This document shows positions 1 through 7,859 of a DNA stretch of 64,000 nucleotides, piece by piece. The notes under the pieces are model-generated. The model was not told the DNA's origin. It saw only the letters and a list, made by a program, of their open reading frames with translations, and did not search any database. The position numbers were made by a program, and so were the translations under genes. The stretch covers positions 62,001 to 126,000 of the forward strand of contig NZ_KB894100.1 in the NCBI RefSeq assembly GCF_000374305.1, in the 5' to 3' direction. The DNA comes from Actinomadura flavalba DSM 45200. Its GTDB lineage: Bacteria; Actinomycetota; Actinomycetes; Streptosporangiales; Streptosporangiaceae. The stretch's first letter is position 1. Each line of letters begins with the position of its first letter.

Positions 1-101
1 ACGAACTGACCGAGAATCTTTCCGTGGTGAAACTGTGCAGCATGGCGTTCGAAGCGGTGTGGGATCGCGGGATCGAGCACGCGGAGTACCGGCCCGCCTA
101 G
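1..101 (+). CDS. C-terminal end of a DUF6879-like protein (partial)
   Basis: An open frame enters from the left edge in frame 3 and stops with TAG at 99-101. It encodes about 32 residues ending in HAEYRPA. An acidic or aromatic tail of the form H-x-E-Y-R-P is typical of DUF6879 proteins, which in actinomycetes often sit just upstream of XRE/DUF5753 regulators, as here. The function of the family is not established. The call rests on a short tail and on context, so it is tentative. Confidence 0.5.
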   Translation, partial: ELTENLSVVKLCSMAFEAVWDRGIEHAEYRPA

Positions 102-117
102 AACAGCGCTCAGTGTC

Positions 118-887
118 ATGGCCACGCATCCATCGTCGTCTGTAGCGGCGGCTCGCCAGGTCATCGCCGATCGTCTCCGGGAGATCCTGCGGGACTCCGG
201 GCTGACCTCGCGGGCCGTCGCGCGTCAAGCGGGTTGGGACGAGTCGAAGTGCTCGCGCCTGATCCATGGCCGGACCCCGCCCTCGGACGATGACATTCGC
301 ACGTGGTGCACGGTCTGCGGAGTGCCTGATGAGATCCCGAACCTGATCGCCGCGAGCCGTAACGCCGAGAACGCCTACGTCGAGTGGCGGCGTCCGTTCT
401 ATGGCCTCTTCAAACGCCGGATTACATGCGGGCCGTCATCACCCGGTTCGATGCGTTCCGTTCGGCCGGGGCGCCCGATATCGACGCTGCGGTCGCGGCT
501 CGGGTCGACCGGCTCCGGCTTCTCAACGACCCGGCCCGGCGCTGCGCGCTGATCATGGAAGAGGCGGTGATGCGCGGTCGCGTCTTCGATGACGAGATCA
601 TCGCGGGACAGCTCCACCATCTGCTGTCGATGATGGATCGGCCGAACGTCTCCCTGGGGGTGATCCCGCTCGGGGCGCGGCGGGAGCAAGAACCCACTGA
701 GACGTTTCACATCTACGACGAACACAACGTCTCGATAGAGCTTGTCTCCGCTCTTGTCAGCGTTACCCAGCCGCGTGAGATCGCCTTGTACGCGAAGTGT
801 TTCGACGATCTCGCCCGTTCGGCGGTCTACGGAAGGGCCGCCCGGGGTCTCGTCACCGGAGCGATCTCGGCGCTGGGTCAGGACTGA
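118..887 (+). pseudogene. Broken XRE-family regulator with DUF5753 domain
   Basis: Two frames together make one regulator. The frame starting at ATG 118 encodes an N-terminal helix-turn-helix domain (about residues 15-75) and reaches the family's YVEWRR segment at about 376-393. The conserved LQTPDYMRAV segment and the rest of DUF5753 continue in a different frame from about 405 to the stop at 887. Compared with intact relatives, roughly 25-30 residues between YVEWRR and LQTPDY are missing, so a deletion changed the frame. The downstream part might still be made from a start near 384, but it would lack the DNA-binding domain. Intact relatives are WhiJ-like developmental or antibiotic regulators. 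A sequencing error could explain a frameshift but not the missing residues. Confidence 0.7.
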
Positions 888-989
888 CGTACAAGTTCGT
901 GCACACCTGTGGGACTTGAGGGCGCCGTGAACCTAGCGTGTCGGGTAACGCAGTGCGCGGAAGCGGTAGACCAGGGAGGGGAGTCCGGA

Positions 990-1097
990 GTGGGTAAGCA
1001 CGATGACGACGACAAGAAGGAAGGCGACGGCAAGTGGGACAAGCCGATCCCTCCTGCTAATCCGCCGGGCGGCGGTAAGCACGAGAAGGGTAAGTAG
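990..1097 (+). CDS. Short charged peptide, possible imiditide-type RiPP precursor
   Basis: This is a 35-residue peptide starting with GTG at 990, preceded by a strong GGGAGGGGA ribosome site about 8 nt upstream. It is rich in Lys and Asp: a D-D-D-D run at residues 5-8, an Asp-Gly pair at 13-14, a Pro/Gly-rich middle, and a basic KHEKGK tail. The stop is 2 nt before the GTG of a protein-L-isoaspartate methyltransferase homologue. Known imiditides are two-gene systems in which such a methyltransferase turns an Asp of a small precursor into a stable aspartimide. The pairing and size fit that pattern, and the Asp-Gly is the chemically favoured site. There is no sequence proof that it is a precursor, and a small structural peptide remains possible. 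Confidence 0.5.
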   Translation: MGKHDDDDKKEGDGKWDKPIPPANPPGGGKHEKGK

Positions 1098-1099
1098 CG

Positions 1100-2257
1100 G
1101 TGGCCGGTCCTGGTGAGTTGTCGGCTCGGATGGTCGCTGAGTTGGTCGGCGCGGGGGAACTTCGGTCGGAGTGGCGCGGGGCGTTCGAGAGGGTGGCACG
1201 GCACCGCTTCATTCCCCGCACGGTGTGGGTCGAGGACGGCGGACGGCTCGTTCCCCTGGACCGCGACGACGACGAGGGGGCGTGGCTGGAGAGGTGCTAC
1301 GCCAACGACTTCGTCATCACGCAGGTTGACGACGGTGCTCCTGTCGGGCCGGGGCGGGTTGGGCGTCAGATCACCAGTTCGGCCAGTCGTCCCGATGTCG
1401 TGGCGATGATGCTGGCGGCGTTGGAGGTCGAGGCCGGGATGAACGTGCTGGAGATCGGCACGGGGACGGGGTGGAACGCGGCCCTGCTCGCCGAACGGCT
1501 CGGCGCCGGGCGGGTGACGTCGGTGGAGGTCGACCCGGACGTGGCCGGCCGTGCTCGCCGGACGCTGCTGGGTGAAGGGCATGCCGTCACCGTCTTGGAC
1601 GGGGACGGGGTGCTCGGGTGCCCGTCGCGCGCGCCGTTCGACCGGGTCATCGCCACGGTCGCCGCGGATCGGGTGCCGTATGCGTGGGCTGAGCAGACGC
1701 GGCCCGGGGGTCGGGTGCTGGTGCCGTGGACGACCGACTTTCACAACGGTGCGCTGGTCGCGTTCGTCGTGGAGAGGGAAGGCGGCGTTCCCATGATGAG
1801 AGGGCGGGTCGTGGGGAACGTGGCTTTCATGCCGTTGCGTGCGCAGCGGGGTAGGCGGGCTTCGCTGGGCCGTCACGTTCAGGGGGTCGATCAGGCCCGC
1901 CTGTCGTCCACCGATCTGCATCCCTCCCAGGCGATCGGGGAGTACGACGCCTCGTTGGCGGTCGGGCTCCGGGTGCCGCGGTGCAAGCTGATCGTCAGCC
2001 ATCAGGACGACGGTGGGTACACGGTGTGGCTGGTCGACCCGTGGTCGGGGGCGTGGGCTGGCCTGGAGTGCGCGCCTGGTGTGGAGAAATTCTCGGTGCG
2101 TCAGTGGGGCGGCCGGGATCTGTGGACCGAGGTGGAGGCCGCGCACGGGTGGTGGGAGGGGCTGGGGCGACCGGCGGCGGACCGGTGGGGGCTGACCGTG
2201 ACTCCGGAGGGGCAGTTCGTCTGGCTCGACGTCGAGGAACAGCGGATCGACCGGTAG
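1100..2257 (+). CDS. Protein-L-isoaspartate O-methyltransferase homologue with C-terminal extension
   Basis: This 385-residue protein has a PCMT-type SAM methyltransferase domain in roughly residues 70-230. The substrate-loop segment ITSSASRPDVV precedes the SAM-binding VLEIGTGTGWNAALL, as in isoaspartate methyltransferases. Housekeeping PCMT is about 210-220 residues, so the extra 150 C-terminal residues are atypical and resemble RiPP-associated PIMT homologues. Those methylate Asp of a partner peptide to form aspartimide or isoaspartate. The gene follows the charged 35-residue peptide gene by 2 nt and is probably translationally coupled to it. Start GTG 1100 was chosen for that spacing; an in-frame ATG at 1130 is an alternative. 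Enzyme family is clear, the peptide substrate is inferred. Confidence 0.8.
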   Translation: MAGPGELSARMVAELVGAGELRSEWRGAFERVARHRFIPRTVWVEDGGRLVPLDRDDDEGAWLERCYANDFVITQVDDGAPVGPGRVGRQITSSASRPDVVAMMLAALEVEAGMNVLEIGTGTGWNAALLAERLGAGRVTSVEVDPDVAGRARRTLLGEGHAVTVLDGDGVLGCPSRAPFDRVIATVAADRVPYAWAEQTRPGGRVLVPWTTDFHNGALVAFVVEREGGVPMMRGRVVGNVAFMPLRAQRGRRASLGRHVQGVDQARLSSTDLHPSQAIGEYDASLAVGLRVPRCKLIVSHQDDGGYTVWLVDPWSGAWAGLECAPGVEKFSVRQWGGRDLWTEVEAAHGWWEGLGRPAADRWGLTVTPEGQFVWLDVEEQRIDR

Positions 2258-2403
2258 CGGAGCGGGGAGCGGCCTCGGCGTGGAGGGTGGGGCGAGTCAG
2301 AGGTTGCGGAGCGGGGAGCGGCCTCGGCGTGGAGGGTCCGGCGGGTCAGAGGTTGCGGAGCGGGGAGCGGCCTCGGGGTGGGGTGTGGGGCGGGTCAGAG
2401 GTT
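2257..2403. repeat. Three tandem copies of a 49-bp repeat
   Basis: Copies start at 2257, 2306 and 2355 and each begins with GCGGAGCGGGGAGCGGCCTC. The first two are nearly identical and the third has diverged in its middle. Each unit ends with GTCAGAGGTTGCGGA, which on the minus strand is the last codons and stop of a DUF397-like gene (RNL then stop). The array lies between the methyltransferase stop and the DUF397 genes. Confidence 0.85.
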
Positions 2404-2433
2404 GCGGATGGCGGTGGTGAGGCGGTGGTAGTC
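2395..2433 (-). pseudogene. Remnant 3' end of a DUF397 gene
   Basis: On the minus strand, 13 codons read DYHRLTTAIRNL and then TGA. The neighbouring intact DUF397 gene (2733-2921) ends DYHRFTDAIRAL, so 8 of 12 residues match. No upstream part of a gene is attached. It looks like the tail of a third DUF397 copy left by tandem duplication and deletion, with the 49-bp repeats carrying even shorter copies of the same end. Confidence 0.6.
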
Positions 2434-2440
2434 CGGCGGG

Positions 2441-2620
2441 TCAGAGGGCTTGGAGGGTTTCCGTGAAGCGGCGGAAGTCGTTTCGGTTGACGAGGAGTTT
2501 CGGGCCTTCGGGGTTTTTGCTGTCGCGTACGGCGATGGTGCCGGGTGCGCTGGCGAGTTCGATGCAGTTGTTACCTTGGGGGTCGCTGTGGGATGACTTG
2601 CGCCATTTGAGGTTGTTCAT
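2441..2620 (-). CDS. DUF397 domain protein
   Basis: A 59-residue protein starting at ATG 2620 after a perfect AAAGGAGG ribosome site. It has the DUF397 signature: LKWRKSSHS at the start, NNCIELA in the middle, and VRDSKNPEGPKL. These small acidic proteins are partners of WhiJ-type XRE/DUF5753 regulators in actinomycetes; the molecular role is not well defined. The gene is about 63 percent identical by eye to the DUF397 gene at 2733-2921, so the two are tandem duplicates. It lies downstream of the XRE gene (2912-3694) on the same strand, in the usual order. Confidence 0.85.
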   Translation of the reverse strand: MNNLKWRKSSHSDPQGNNCIELASAPGTIAVRDSKNPEGPKLLVNRNDFRRFTETLQAL

Positions 2621-2732
2621 GGGGGCGTCCTCCTTTGGGTGACCTGGCCAAGATAAGCGGAAAGCCGCCTCTCGTCCCGGGTGGAGGTCGGGGAGGGGCG
2701 GCTGTGCGCGTGGGCGGGGTGGTTGGACTGGG

Positions 2733-2921
2733 TCAGAGCGCGCGGATGGCGTCTGTGAAGCGGTGGTAGTCGGCGCGGTCAACGAGCAGCTTCGGGCCGT
2801 CGGGGTCCTTGCTGTCTCGTAGGGCGACGGTACCGGGGGCGCTGGCGAGTTCGATGCAGGCGTTACCTTCCGGACCGCTGCGCCGTGACTTGCGCCAAGT
2901 GAGGTTGTCGCTCAGCTCCAT
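2733..2921 (-). CDS. DUF397 domain protein
   Basis: A 62-residue DUF397 protein (LTWRKSRRS, NACIELASAPG, LRDSKDPDGPKL). Its ATG at 2921 overlaps the last 10 bases of the XRE/DUF5753 gene, so the two are co-translated. This is the standard WhiJ-like arrangement of a DNA-binding protein followed by its small DUF397 partner. A second copy and a tail remnant lie just downstream, showing local duplication. Confidence 0.88.
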   Translation of the reverse strand: MELSDNLTWRKSRRSGPEGNACIELASAPGTVALRDSKDPDGPKLLVDRADYHRFTDAIRAL

Positions 2922-3694
2922 ACTTCCTCGATCACCTTCCGGATATACGCGCGAGTGTCCTCGGCGTTGAGTGCTTGCCCCTGGAGCCTAGTGAACACTG
3001 CGCTGAGGTGGGTCAGACGCTTCGTGGCGTGTACGGTCTCGCCGTCCAGCAAGGTGTCGATGAACGCGACCATCGTCGTGTCCGGCAGGGTGGCGAGGTT
3101 GAACGAGCTGCTGGTTCTGGTGTCCGCGTTGTACCTGGCGATCTGGATCGTGATGTTGAACCGCTCGCAGATCTCCAGTAGGTATTCCAACTGCTCGCGC
3201 ATGACCTCTCTGGTTCCGACCTGGCGGTACAGCACGCTCTCGTCGAGAATCATGCATAGTGTCGGCGGGCTCTCCCTGTCGAGCACCTTCTGCCGGGCGA
3301 GCCGCTTTGCCAAGTCCCTCTCGCTGTTGAGCTGAGCGGCGGCGTACGCGGGGGTCTGGAGCAGGCCGGAGATGTACATCGTCTCGTACATCTGGATCAC
3401 GTCCGCGTCCGGCTCGCGGACCTCGTAGTCCACGAAGGGGCGGGGGCGGTCGCTGTCCTTGACGTACTTCTCCCACTCTTCGAGGATCCGGCCGTCCGCC
3501 TCCAGGACCTCGTCGATTCGCGTGGCGCGCTCCAGCGTGCAGCGGGTGGTGCCCTTGAGGACCTGGCCGACCCAGGTGTTGCTGATGGGGATCTTGCGGG
3601 CCAGGGCCGAGTTGTTGAATCCGGCGACCTCCATCGCGTCTCCGAGGATCACGCCGAAGCGCAGGGTTCCCGGAGTGGGGTCGATCTTTCCCAT
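2912..3694 (-). CDS. WhiJ-like XRE regulator with DUF5753 domain
   Basis: This 260-residue protein starts at ATG 3694 behind GGGAGG. Residues about 10-70 form an XRE helix-turn-helix (NSALARKIPISNTWVGQVLKG), and residues about 85-255 form DUF5753 (MYETMYISGLLQTPAYAAAQ, with a C-terminal FNLATLPDTTMVAFIDT). It is intact, unlike the relative at 118-887. Family members such as WhiJ act with DUF397 partners in developmental and antibiotic control. The promoter region 3695-3883 is shared with the divergent ATPase gene. The targets cannot be read from the sequence. Confidence 0.88.
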   Translation of the reverse strand: MGKIDPTPGTLRFGVILGDAMEVAGFNNSALARKIPISNTWVGQVLKGTTRCTLERATRIDEVLEADGRILEEWEKYVKDSDRPRPFVDYEVREPDADVIQMYETMYISGLLQTPAYAAAQLNSERDLAKRLARQKVLDRESPPTLCMILDESVLYRQVGTREVMREQLEYLLEICERFNITIQIARYNADTRTSSSFNLATLPDTTMVAFIDTLLDGETVHATKRLTHLSAVFTRLQGQALNAEDTRAYIRKVIEEVWS

Positions 3695-3883
3695 GTGCAC
3701 CTCCCGTTGCGTCCGCGTGCGTTTGAACCACCTTGAACCCGGTCGGTGTGACCGATTGACTGCGGTTCTTGCACTCCGTGGTCTTGCTGTCACTGTAGGC
3801 CGTCGACTGGCTAAATGTGATGCGAACGACAGAAAAAAGCGCGGGAAGGCGCACGGCGGACGAGCGAATCGAAGGACCGGACG

Positions 3884-4297
3884 ATGATCACGAACGGAAT
3901 CACCGAGTGCGAACCGCCCAATGGCGGGGCGGGCTCGGGGACGGCGTGGGTGGCCGAGGCGCGGGAGATCGCCGAGAAGTGGGCGAGGAACGAAGGTTTC
4001 GCGGCCGAGGTGATCGACAACGTTCGGCTGATCGTCTCGGAACTCGTCACCAATGCCGTCCAGCACGCGGCGGGAACGGAAGGCGTCCTGCTCCGCCTCT
4101 ACCGGGGCGACGCGGGCGCGGTCGTGGAGGTCTGGGACGCGGCCGGCGACCGCCGCCCCGAACTCCGCGCCCCGAACCCCGACCACGAGCACGGCCGGGG
4201 CCTCGCCATCGTCGACGCGCTCGCGCTCCAGTGGGACGTCAACCCCCTGTCCAACGGCGGCAAGGCCGTCTGGGCCGCGATCGGAGAGCACTCATGA
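3884..4297 (+). CDS. Anti-sigma-factor-type ATP-binding protein (HATPase_c)
   Basis: A 137-residue protein with a GHKL/HATPase_c2 fold: the N box VSELVTNAVQHA at about residues 51-62, the G1-type DAAGDRRP, and HEHGRGLAIVDAL near residue 100-113. The size and motifs are those of the many serine-kinase-like anti-sigma proteins of actinomycetes. It is divergent from the WhiJ-like gene, a common grouping (WhiJ, DUF397 and anti-sigma-like genes together). The partner sigma factor or anti-anti-sigma protein is not in the window. Confidence 0.85.
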   Translation: MITNGITECEPPNGGAGSGTAWVAEAREIAEKWARNEGFAAEVIDNVRLIVSELVTNAVQHAAGTEGVLLRLYRGDAGAVVEVWDAAGDRRPELRAPNPDHEHGRGLAIVDALALQWDVNPLSNGGKAVWAAIGEHS

Positions 4298-4407
4298 ACC
4301 ACACGAGACCGAACCGAACGAGAGCCGCGTGCCGCGCGCACGACCCCCGCACCGCCGCGACGCCCGTCGCGGCCGACCTGGCCCCCGCCCTCGGAACAGG
4401 AGCGTGA
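4294..4407 (+). CDS. Possible 37-residue ORF of unknown function
   Basis: ATG at 4294 overlaps the stop of the ATPase gene (ATGA), suggesting translational coupling. The predicted peptide is Arg/Ala/Thr-rich with no recognisable domain and ends 5 nt before the start of the BldC-like gene. The position in a tight run of three frames is the only support; it may be non-coding spacer. Confidence 0.3.
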   Translation: MNHTRPNRTRAACRAHDPRTAATPVAADLAPALGTGA

Positions 4408-4412
4408 CCCCT

Positions 4413-4595
4413 ATGACGAGCATGATCCCCATGAAGACCGCCGAAGTAGCCCGCCTCTTCGGCGTCACCCCCTACACCGTCATCCGCTGGACCAACAGGG
4501 GCCTTCTCCGTAGGGGCCACACCCCCACCGGCCGCTTCATCTTCGACCGCGCCGAGGTCATGGAGCTGTGGAAGTCGGTGCAGGACGACCGCTGA
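4413..4595 (+). CDS. BldC/MerR-like small DNA-binding protein
   Basis: A 60-residue single-domain winged helix-turn-helix: TAEVARLFGVTPYTVIRW then RRGHTPTGRFIFDRAEV. This matches the MerR-like fold of BldC and of excisionase-type proteins; length and sequence fit BldC-like regulators better than phage excisionases because no integrase lies nearby. Start ATG 4413 is 10 nt after an AGGAG site; ATGs at 4422 and 4431 are also possible. It ends just before a strong terminator and is probably in one transcript with the anti-sigma-like gene. Confidence 0.75.
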   Translation: MTSMIPMKTAEVARLFGVTPYTVIRWTNRGLLRRGHTPTGRFIFDRAEVMELWKSVQDDR

Positions 4596-4611
4596 CCCGA
4601 CCCCGATGACC

Positions 4612-4648
4612 GAACCCCGGCGCTCTGGAGGGGAGAGCGCCGGGGTTC
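4612..4648. terminator. Bidirectional hairpin terminator
   Basis: A perfect 15-bp inverted repeat, arms 4612-4626 and 4634-4648 with a 7-nt loop, lies between two convergent genes whose stops are at 4595 (plus) and 4661 (minus). It can end transcription from both sides. Confidence 0.9.
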
Positions 4649-4660
4649 ACCCTTCGGGAT

Positions 4661-7600
4661 CTATTGGCGGCCGTAAATGCGGCGGCCGTTCGGGTCGGTG
4701 ATCAGGCTGATGTGGCGGATCGGAGAGAGGTCGGCCACCTCGGTATGAGTCACGTTCACATACCCTTCCGAGGGAAAGCCCCGAAGCGGCCGTAGGTCAG
4801 TGATCGGATTGCTCGACAGGTTCAAGTAGCGGAGGTCGCGCAGGGCTCCCAGCGGTGTGACGTCCCGGACTCCGGCGGCCATCAGGCCAAGCGCGTGCAG
4901 TTTCGGCAATGTTGCCACCGGGGTCAGGTCGATCGTCTCGACATTCTCCAGGCGCAGGTCTTGTAGCTCGGTCAGCCGGGCCAGCTCGTGGCCGGGGAAC
5001 GACGCCGCGTCGAAGCGCCTCAGGGCCAGGCTGGTGAGGCCGTTACGTCGGGTGAGCGGCGCCAGTTTCACCCGGCCTGGGCTGTCCGGGGGGAAGATCA
5101 CCTGCAAGCTGACCAGATGAGGCAGGGAGGCGAGCGCTTCCCAATCCACGTCCTGAATATCCCGCAATACCAGGGAGTTCAGTCCGCGCAACGTGGCGAG
5201 ACAGCGCCAGTCGATCCCCCCGTCACCGTCGAGTGTCAGGCGGCGAAGTCCGGCCCACTCGGTGAGCATGGACCAGTCGATGGACGACGGAACCCGCATC
5301 CCGAAGCGCTCCACCGTGATTCCACGCAGTGTCTCCCAGCTTTCACGGGAGACGGACGAGGGCTGACACCAGACGTCCACCTCGGTGAGTTCGGGGACCT
5401 GTCGGAGCAGCGGCACGAGATGCGGCTGCCGGACGGTGATCGCCGTCACCTTCGAATGGGCGAGGATTTCGCGCGTGTACCGCTCCGGGTCCTGAGCCTG
5501 TTCCCAGGCATCGGTGAGTGCGCGCTGTACCCGGCGAACCGGGTACTCGCAAAAGCGTCTGATCAAGGCGAGCGCGGATTCGTCCCCGAATGCGCCCGCG
5601 ACCCGGACGATGCCCTCCACCTGTCCATGGGTGAGGCCGGGACGTCGTGCCGCGTCAGCGAGCAGGTCCAGTACGAAGGGGCCGCACGCCGTCACCGCGC
5701 CGATCTCGTCGCGGCCCCGCGGCGGCAGCAGTGAAGCGGTCTCGGCGTGAACGCGTCCGGCGATCTCCGGGTCCACCACGTCGACGTCCGCGACGCACGC
5801 CGCCGCGAGCAGCCAGAGCCGACGTGCGTCCTCGCCGCCCGCCTCGGCTTGTTCGATGAGGCCGCTCAACAGTTCGCGCTGTCGGCCGGGATCGTTCTGC
5901 GCTTGGGCGACGCTCATGATGATGACGTCGTGATAGAGCGGATCGTGGGCTCTTCGCAGGACGTGGGAGATGTTGTTCTTACGGATCACTTCTCCGGCGG
6001 CCAGGTAGTCCTGGAAGCTCGGATGGCAGAATTCGAGCTGGTCCATCGCCGGGAGCTGGAGCAGGCCGGAGCGTTGCGTCAGATGGGTGAAAACCGTTTC
6101 CGGCAGGTCCTCCGGCGCGACGGAATCGACGCCTCGAAGGAGTGGCGTCAGGTCACCGATCCGATCGAGCGCGGTCTTCCGGTCCATGACGCGCTGGCCG
6201 TTCAGCATCATCCACTCCGCGAGCGCGGCCAGGAACAACTGAGCCTGGCTGCGGGAGAGGTGGATCGGGGCGGCCTCCATCCGCCGTTCCCTGTCGCGAC
6301 GTTCGAGGAGCATCGTCAGCGCGTCCTCGTACAAGGCCGTGCGGCCGTGTGGGAGGTAGGCGTTGTTGTTGCGGTTCAGGGCGCACAGCATCGCGCACAG
6401 GAGCGGGTTCGTCGCCAGGCGGGCGAGGTCGCGGCGGGCGACGAGCGCGTCGCGCAGTGAGGCGGCGAGGCGGTCGCGGTCGTCCTCCCGGTCGGGCAGG
6501 ACGGTCGCGTGCCAGCGGTCCACGAAGTCGTGGACCTGGTCGCGCGTCATCGGCTCCAGCCGGGCTCGGGCGAAGCCGTCCCGTTCGAGGACGGCGTGCC
6601 ACTCGTCACCGATCACGCGGGGGCGGGAGGTCACCACGAACTTCGCGGTCGGGAACATGCGGGTGAGGTCGGTGAGCCAGCGGAGAACGTGCTGGCGGTG
6701 CGCCTGGGGGACTTCGTCCACCCCGTCCAGCAGGACCACCGCCCGGCCGCGCCGCAGCATCCGCAGCGTCCAGCCCGGCTGCTGTGTCGCGTCCAGGAGC
6801 GGCGTGGTCAGCCCGACGAACTTCTCCACCGACGGCAGACTCAGCTCGTTGGATCTGACGAACTCGCGCAGCCGCAGCAGGAACGGCACGCGCGTCTGCC
6901 AGTCGGACAGACCGGAGGGGAGGTCGCCCCGGCAGATGTGCAGGACGAGCCGTTGCAGCAGCGTCGTCTTCCCCGCGCCCGCCGGACCTTCCAGCACAAC
7001 CCGGTCGGAGTCGCGCAGCAGGTCCTCGAACTCGGCGGACGCCCGGTGCCGGTCCGCTTCGCCGGGTCGCTTGTCGGCGTGCACCGAGAGCGTCACGTAC
7101 GCGGTGCTCATCGCGTAGCTCTGCTCGGTAACCGGGAGCTGTAGCCCGAACAGGCGCAGTTGATCCACCTGCGTCGCCACAGCGTCCAGATACTCCGCGC
7201 GGAAGCTCTCGTCCTTGTCCGCCTTGCGGTTCAGCTCCTCGACGGCCGCGTGCAGGGCCTCCAACCGGTGCGTGTGGTCGACGGCCGTACGTGCCGAGAA
7301 CTCGGGGCGACGGGTGAAGAACTCCAGGACGTGCAGGCAGGCGAGAGCGAGGACGCGGTCGTGGGCCGTGCGGCCGGGCTCGGTCAGCGCGTCGCGGCCG
7401 GTGTCGCCCGCCGTGTCGAGCAGGGTTTCCATGAGCCGGGTCGGATCGAGCCCGGCGTTCTGGACGTCGTCCATGGCGAGCCTGTCGAAGGCGAGCAGTG
7501 CGGCGGTGACGGCTCGTCCGACGGCCTCGCCCTCCGGCACTCCGATCATGCGGAGAGCCGGGTCCTCGTCCGTGACGTCGCGTTCGAGTTGGCGGACGAG

Positions 7601-7774
7601 TTTGCGGATCTCCTTCTCGGCCAGTTCCTTCTTGCCGCCGCGCCACTTCACCCATCCGGCCAGCCGCACCGGCTTGTCGACCAGTCCCGCCCCGGGGACG
7701 GGCTCTTTGAAGAAGAGGGCCTTGATCAGTTGTCCGGCGGCGGGCGACGCCACCTTGAACGCGACGGGATCCAA
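4661..7774 (-). CDS. NACHT NTPase with leucine-rich repeats (bacterial NLR-like)
   Basis: A 1037-residue protein. Residues 1 to about 240 are a helical N-terminal region. The NACHT NTPase has Walker A GPAGAGKTT at about 263-271, Walker B VVLLDGVDEV at about 346-355 and sensor VVTSRPR at about 380-386. A helical winged part (FCHPSFQDYLAAGEV) follows near residue 600. Irregular leucine-rich repeats fill about 790-1030 (LRDLRYLNLSSNPITDLRPL). This architecture is that of bacterial NLR-like STAND proteins, several of which defend against phages. There is no effector domain I can name at the N terminus. The start appears to be TTG 7774, because a stop codon lies 6 nt upstream in frame and a GGTAGGTGA site precedes it. 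No operon partner. Confidence 0.85.
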   Translation of the reverse strand: MDPVAFKVASPAAGQLIKALFFKEPVPGAGLVDKPVRLAGWVKWRGGKKELAEKEIRKLVRQLERDVTDEDPALRMIGVPEGEAVGRAVTAALLAFDRLAMDDVQNAGLDPTRLMETLLDTAGDTGRDALTEPGRTAHDRVLALACLHVLEFFTRRPEFSARTAVDHTHRLEALHAAVEELNRKADKDESFRAEYLDAVATQVDQLRLFGLQLPVTEQSYAMSTAYVTLSVHADKRPGEADRHRASAEFEDLLRDSDRVVLEGPAGAGKTTLLQRLVLHICRGDLPSGLSDWQTRVPFLLRLREFVRSNELSLPSVEKFVGLTTPLLDATQQPGWTLRMLRRGRAVVLLDGVDEVPQAHRQHVLRWLTDLTRMFPTAKFVVTSRPRVIGDEWHAVLERDGFARARLEPMTRDQVHDFVDRWHATVLPDREDDRDRLAASLRDALVARRDLARLATNPLLCAMLCALNRNNNAYLPHGRTALYEDALTMLLERRDRERRMEAAPIHLSRSQAQLFLAALAEWMMLNGQRVMDRKTALDRIGDLTPLLRGVDSVAPEDLPETVFTHLTQRSGLLQLPAMDQLEFCHPSFQDYLAAGEVIRKNNISHVLRRAHDPLYHDVIIMSVAQAQNDPGRQRELLSGLIEQAEAGGEDARRLWLLAAACVADVDVVDPEIAGRVHAETASLLPPRGRDEIGAVTACGPFVLDLLADAARRPGLTHGQVEGIVRVAGAFGDESALALIRRFCEYPVRRVQRALTDAWEQAQDPERYTREILAHSKVTAITVRQPHLVPLLRQVPELTEVDVWCQPSSVSRESWETLRGITVERFGMRVPSSIDWSMLTEWAGLRRLTLDGDGGIDWRCLATLRGLNSLVLRDIQDVDWEALASLPHLVSLQVIFPPDSPGRVKLAPLTRRNGLTSLALRRFDAASFPGHELARLTELQDLRLENVETIDLTPVATLPKLHALGLMAAGVRDVTPLGALRDLRYLNLSSNPITDLRPLRGFPSEGYVNVTHTEVADLSPIRHISLITDPNGRRIYGRQ

Positions 7775-7859
7775 CGGTCACCTACCGGTCGGGGGAGACC
7801 GAAGTATCCCAAGCCGGGCCGTCGTCGTCCGGGGAATCGCCCGCTCTAGCCGGATGCGG

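Noticed and set aside
909..989. Extended start for the 35-residue peptide at ATG 909
   Set aside because: The strong ribosome site GGGAGGGGA lies just before GTG 990, and the extra residues look like untranslated leader.
878..2146. Minus-strand open frame of 422 codons opposite the methyltransferase
   Set aside because: Composition is Pro/Arg/His-rich, with no domain. The plus-strand methyltransferase has clear SAM motifs.
2257..2403. Tandem repeats as a possible CRISPR array
   Set aside because: The units are contiguous without unique spacers, there are only three, and no cas genes are nearby. They are explained by DUF397 gene-end duplication.
4413..4595. Small MerR-like gene as a phage excisionase marking an integrated element
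   Set aside because: No integrase, attachment-site repeat or tRNA is nearby; the neighbours are WhiJ/anti-sigma-type regulators.
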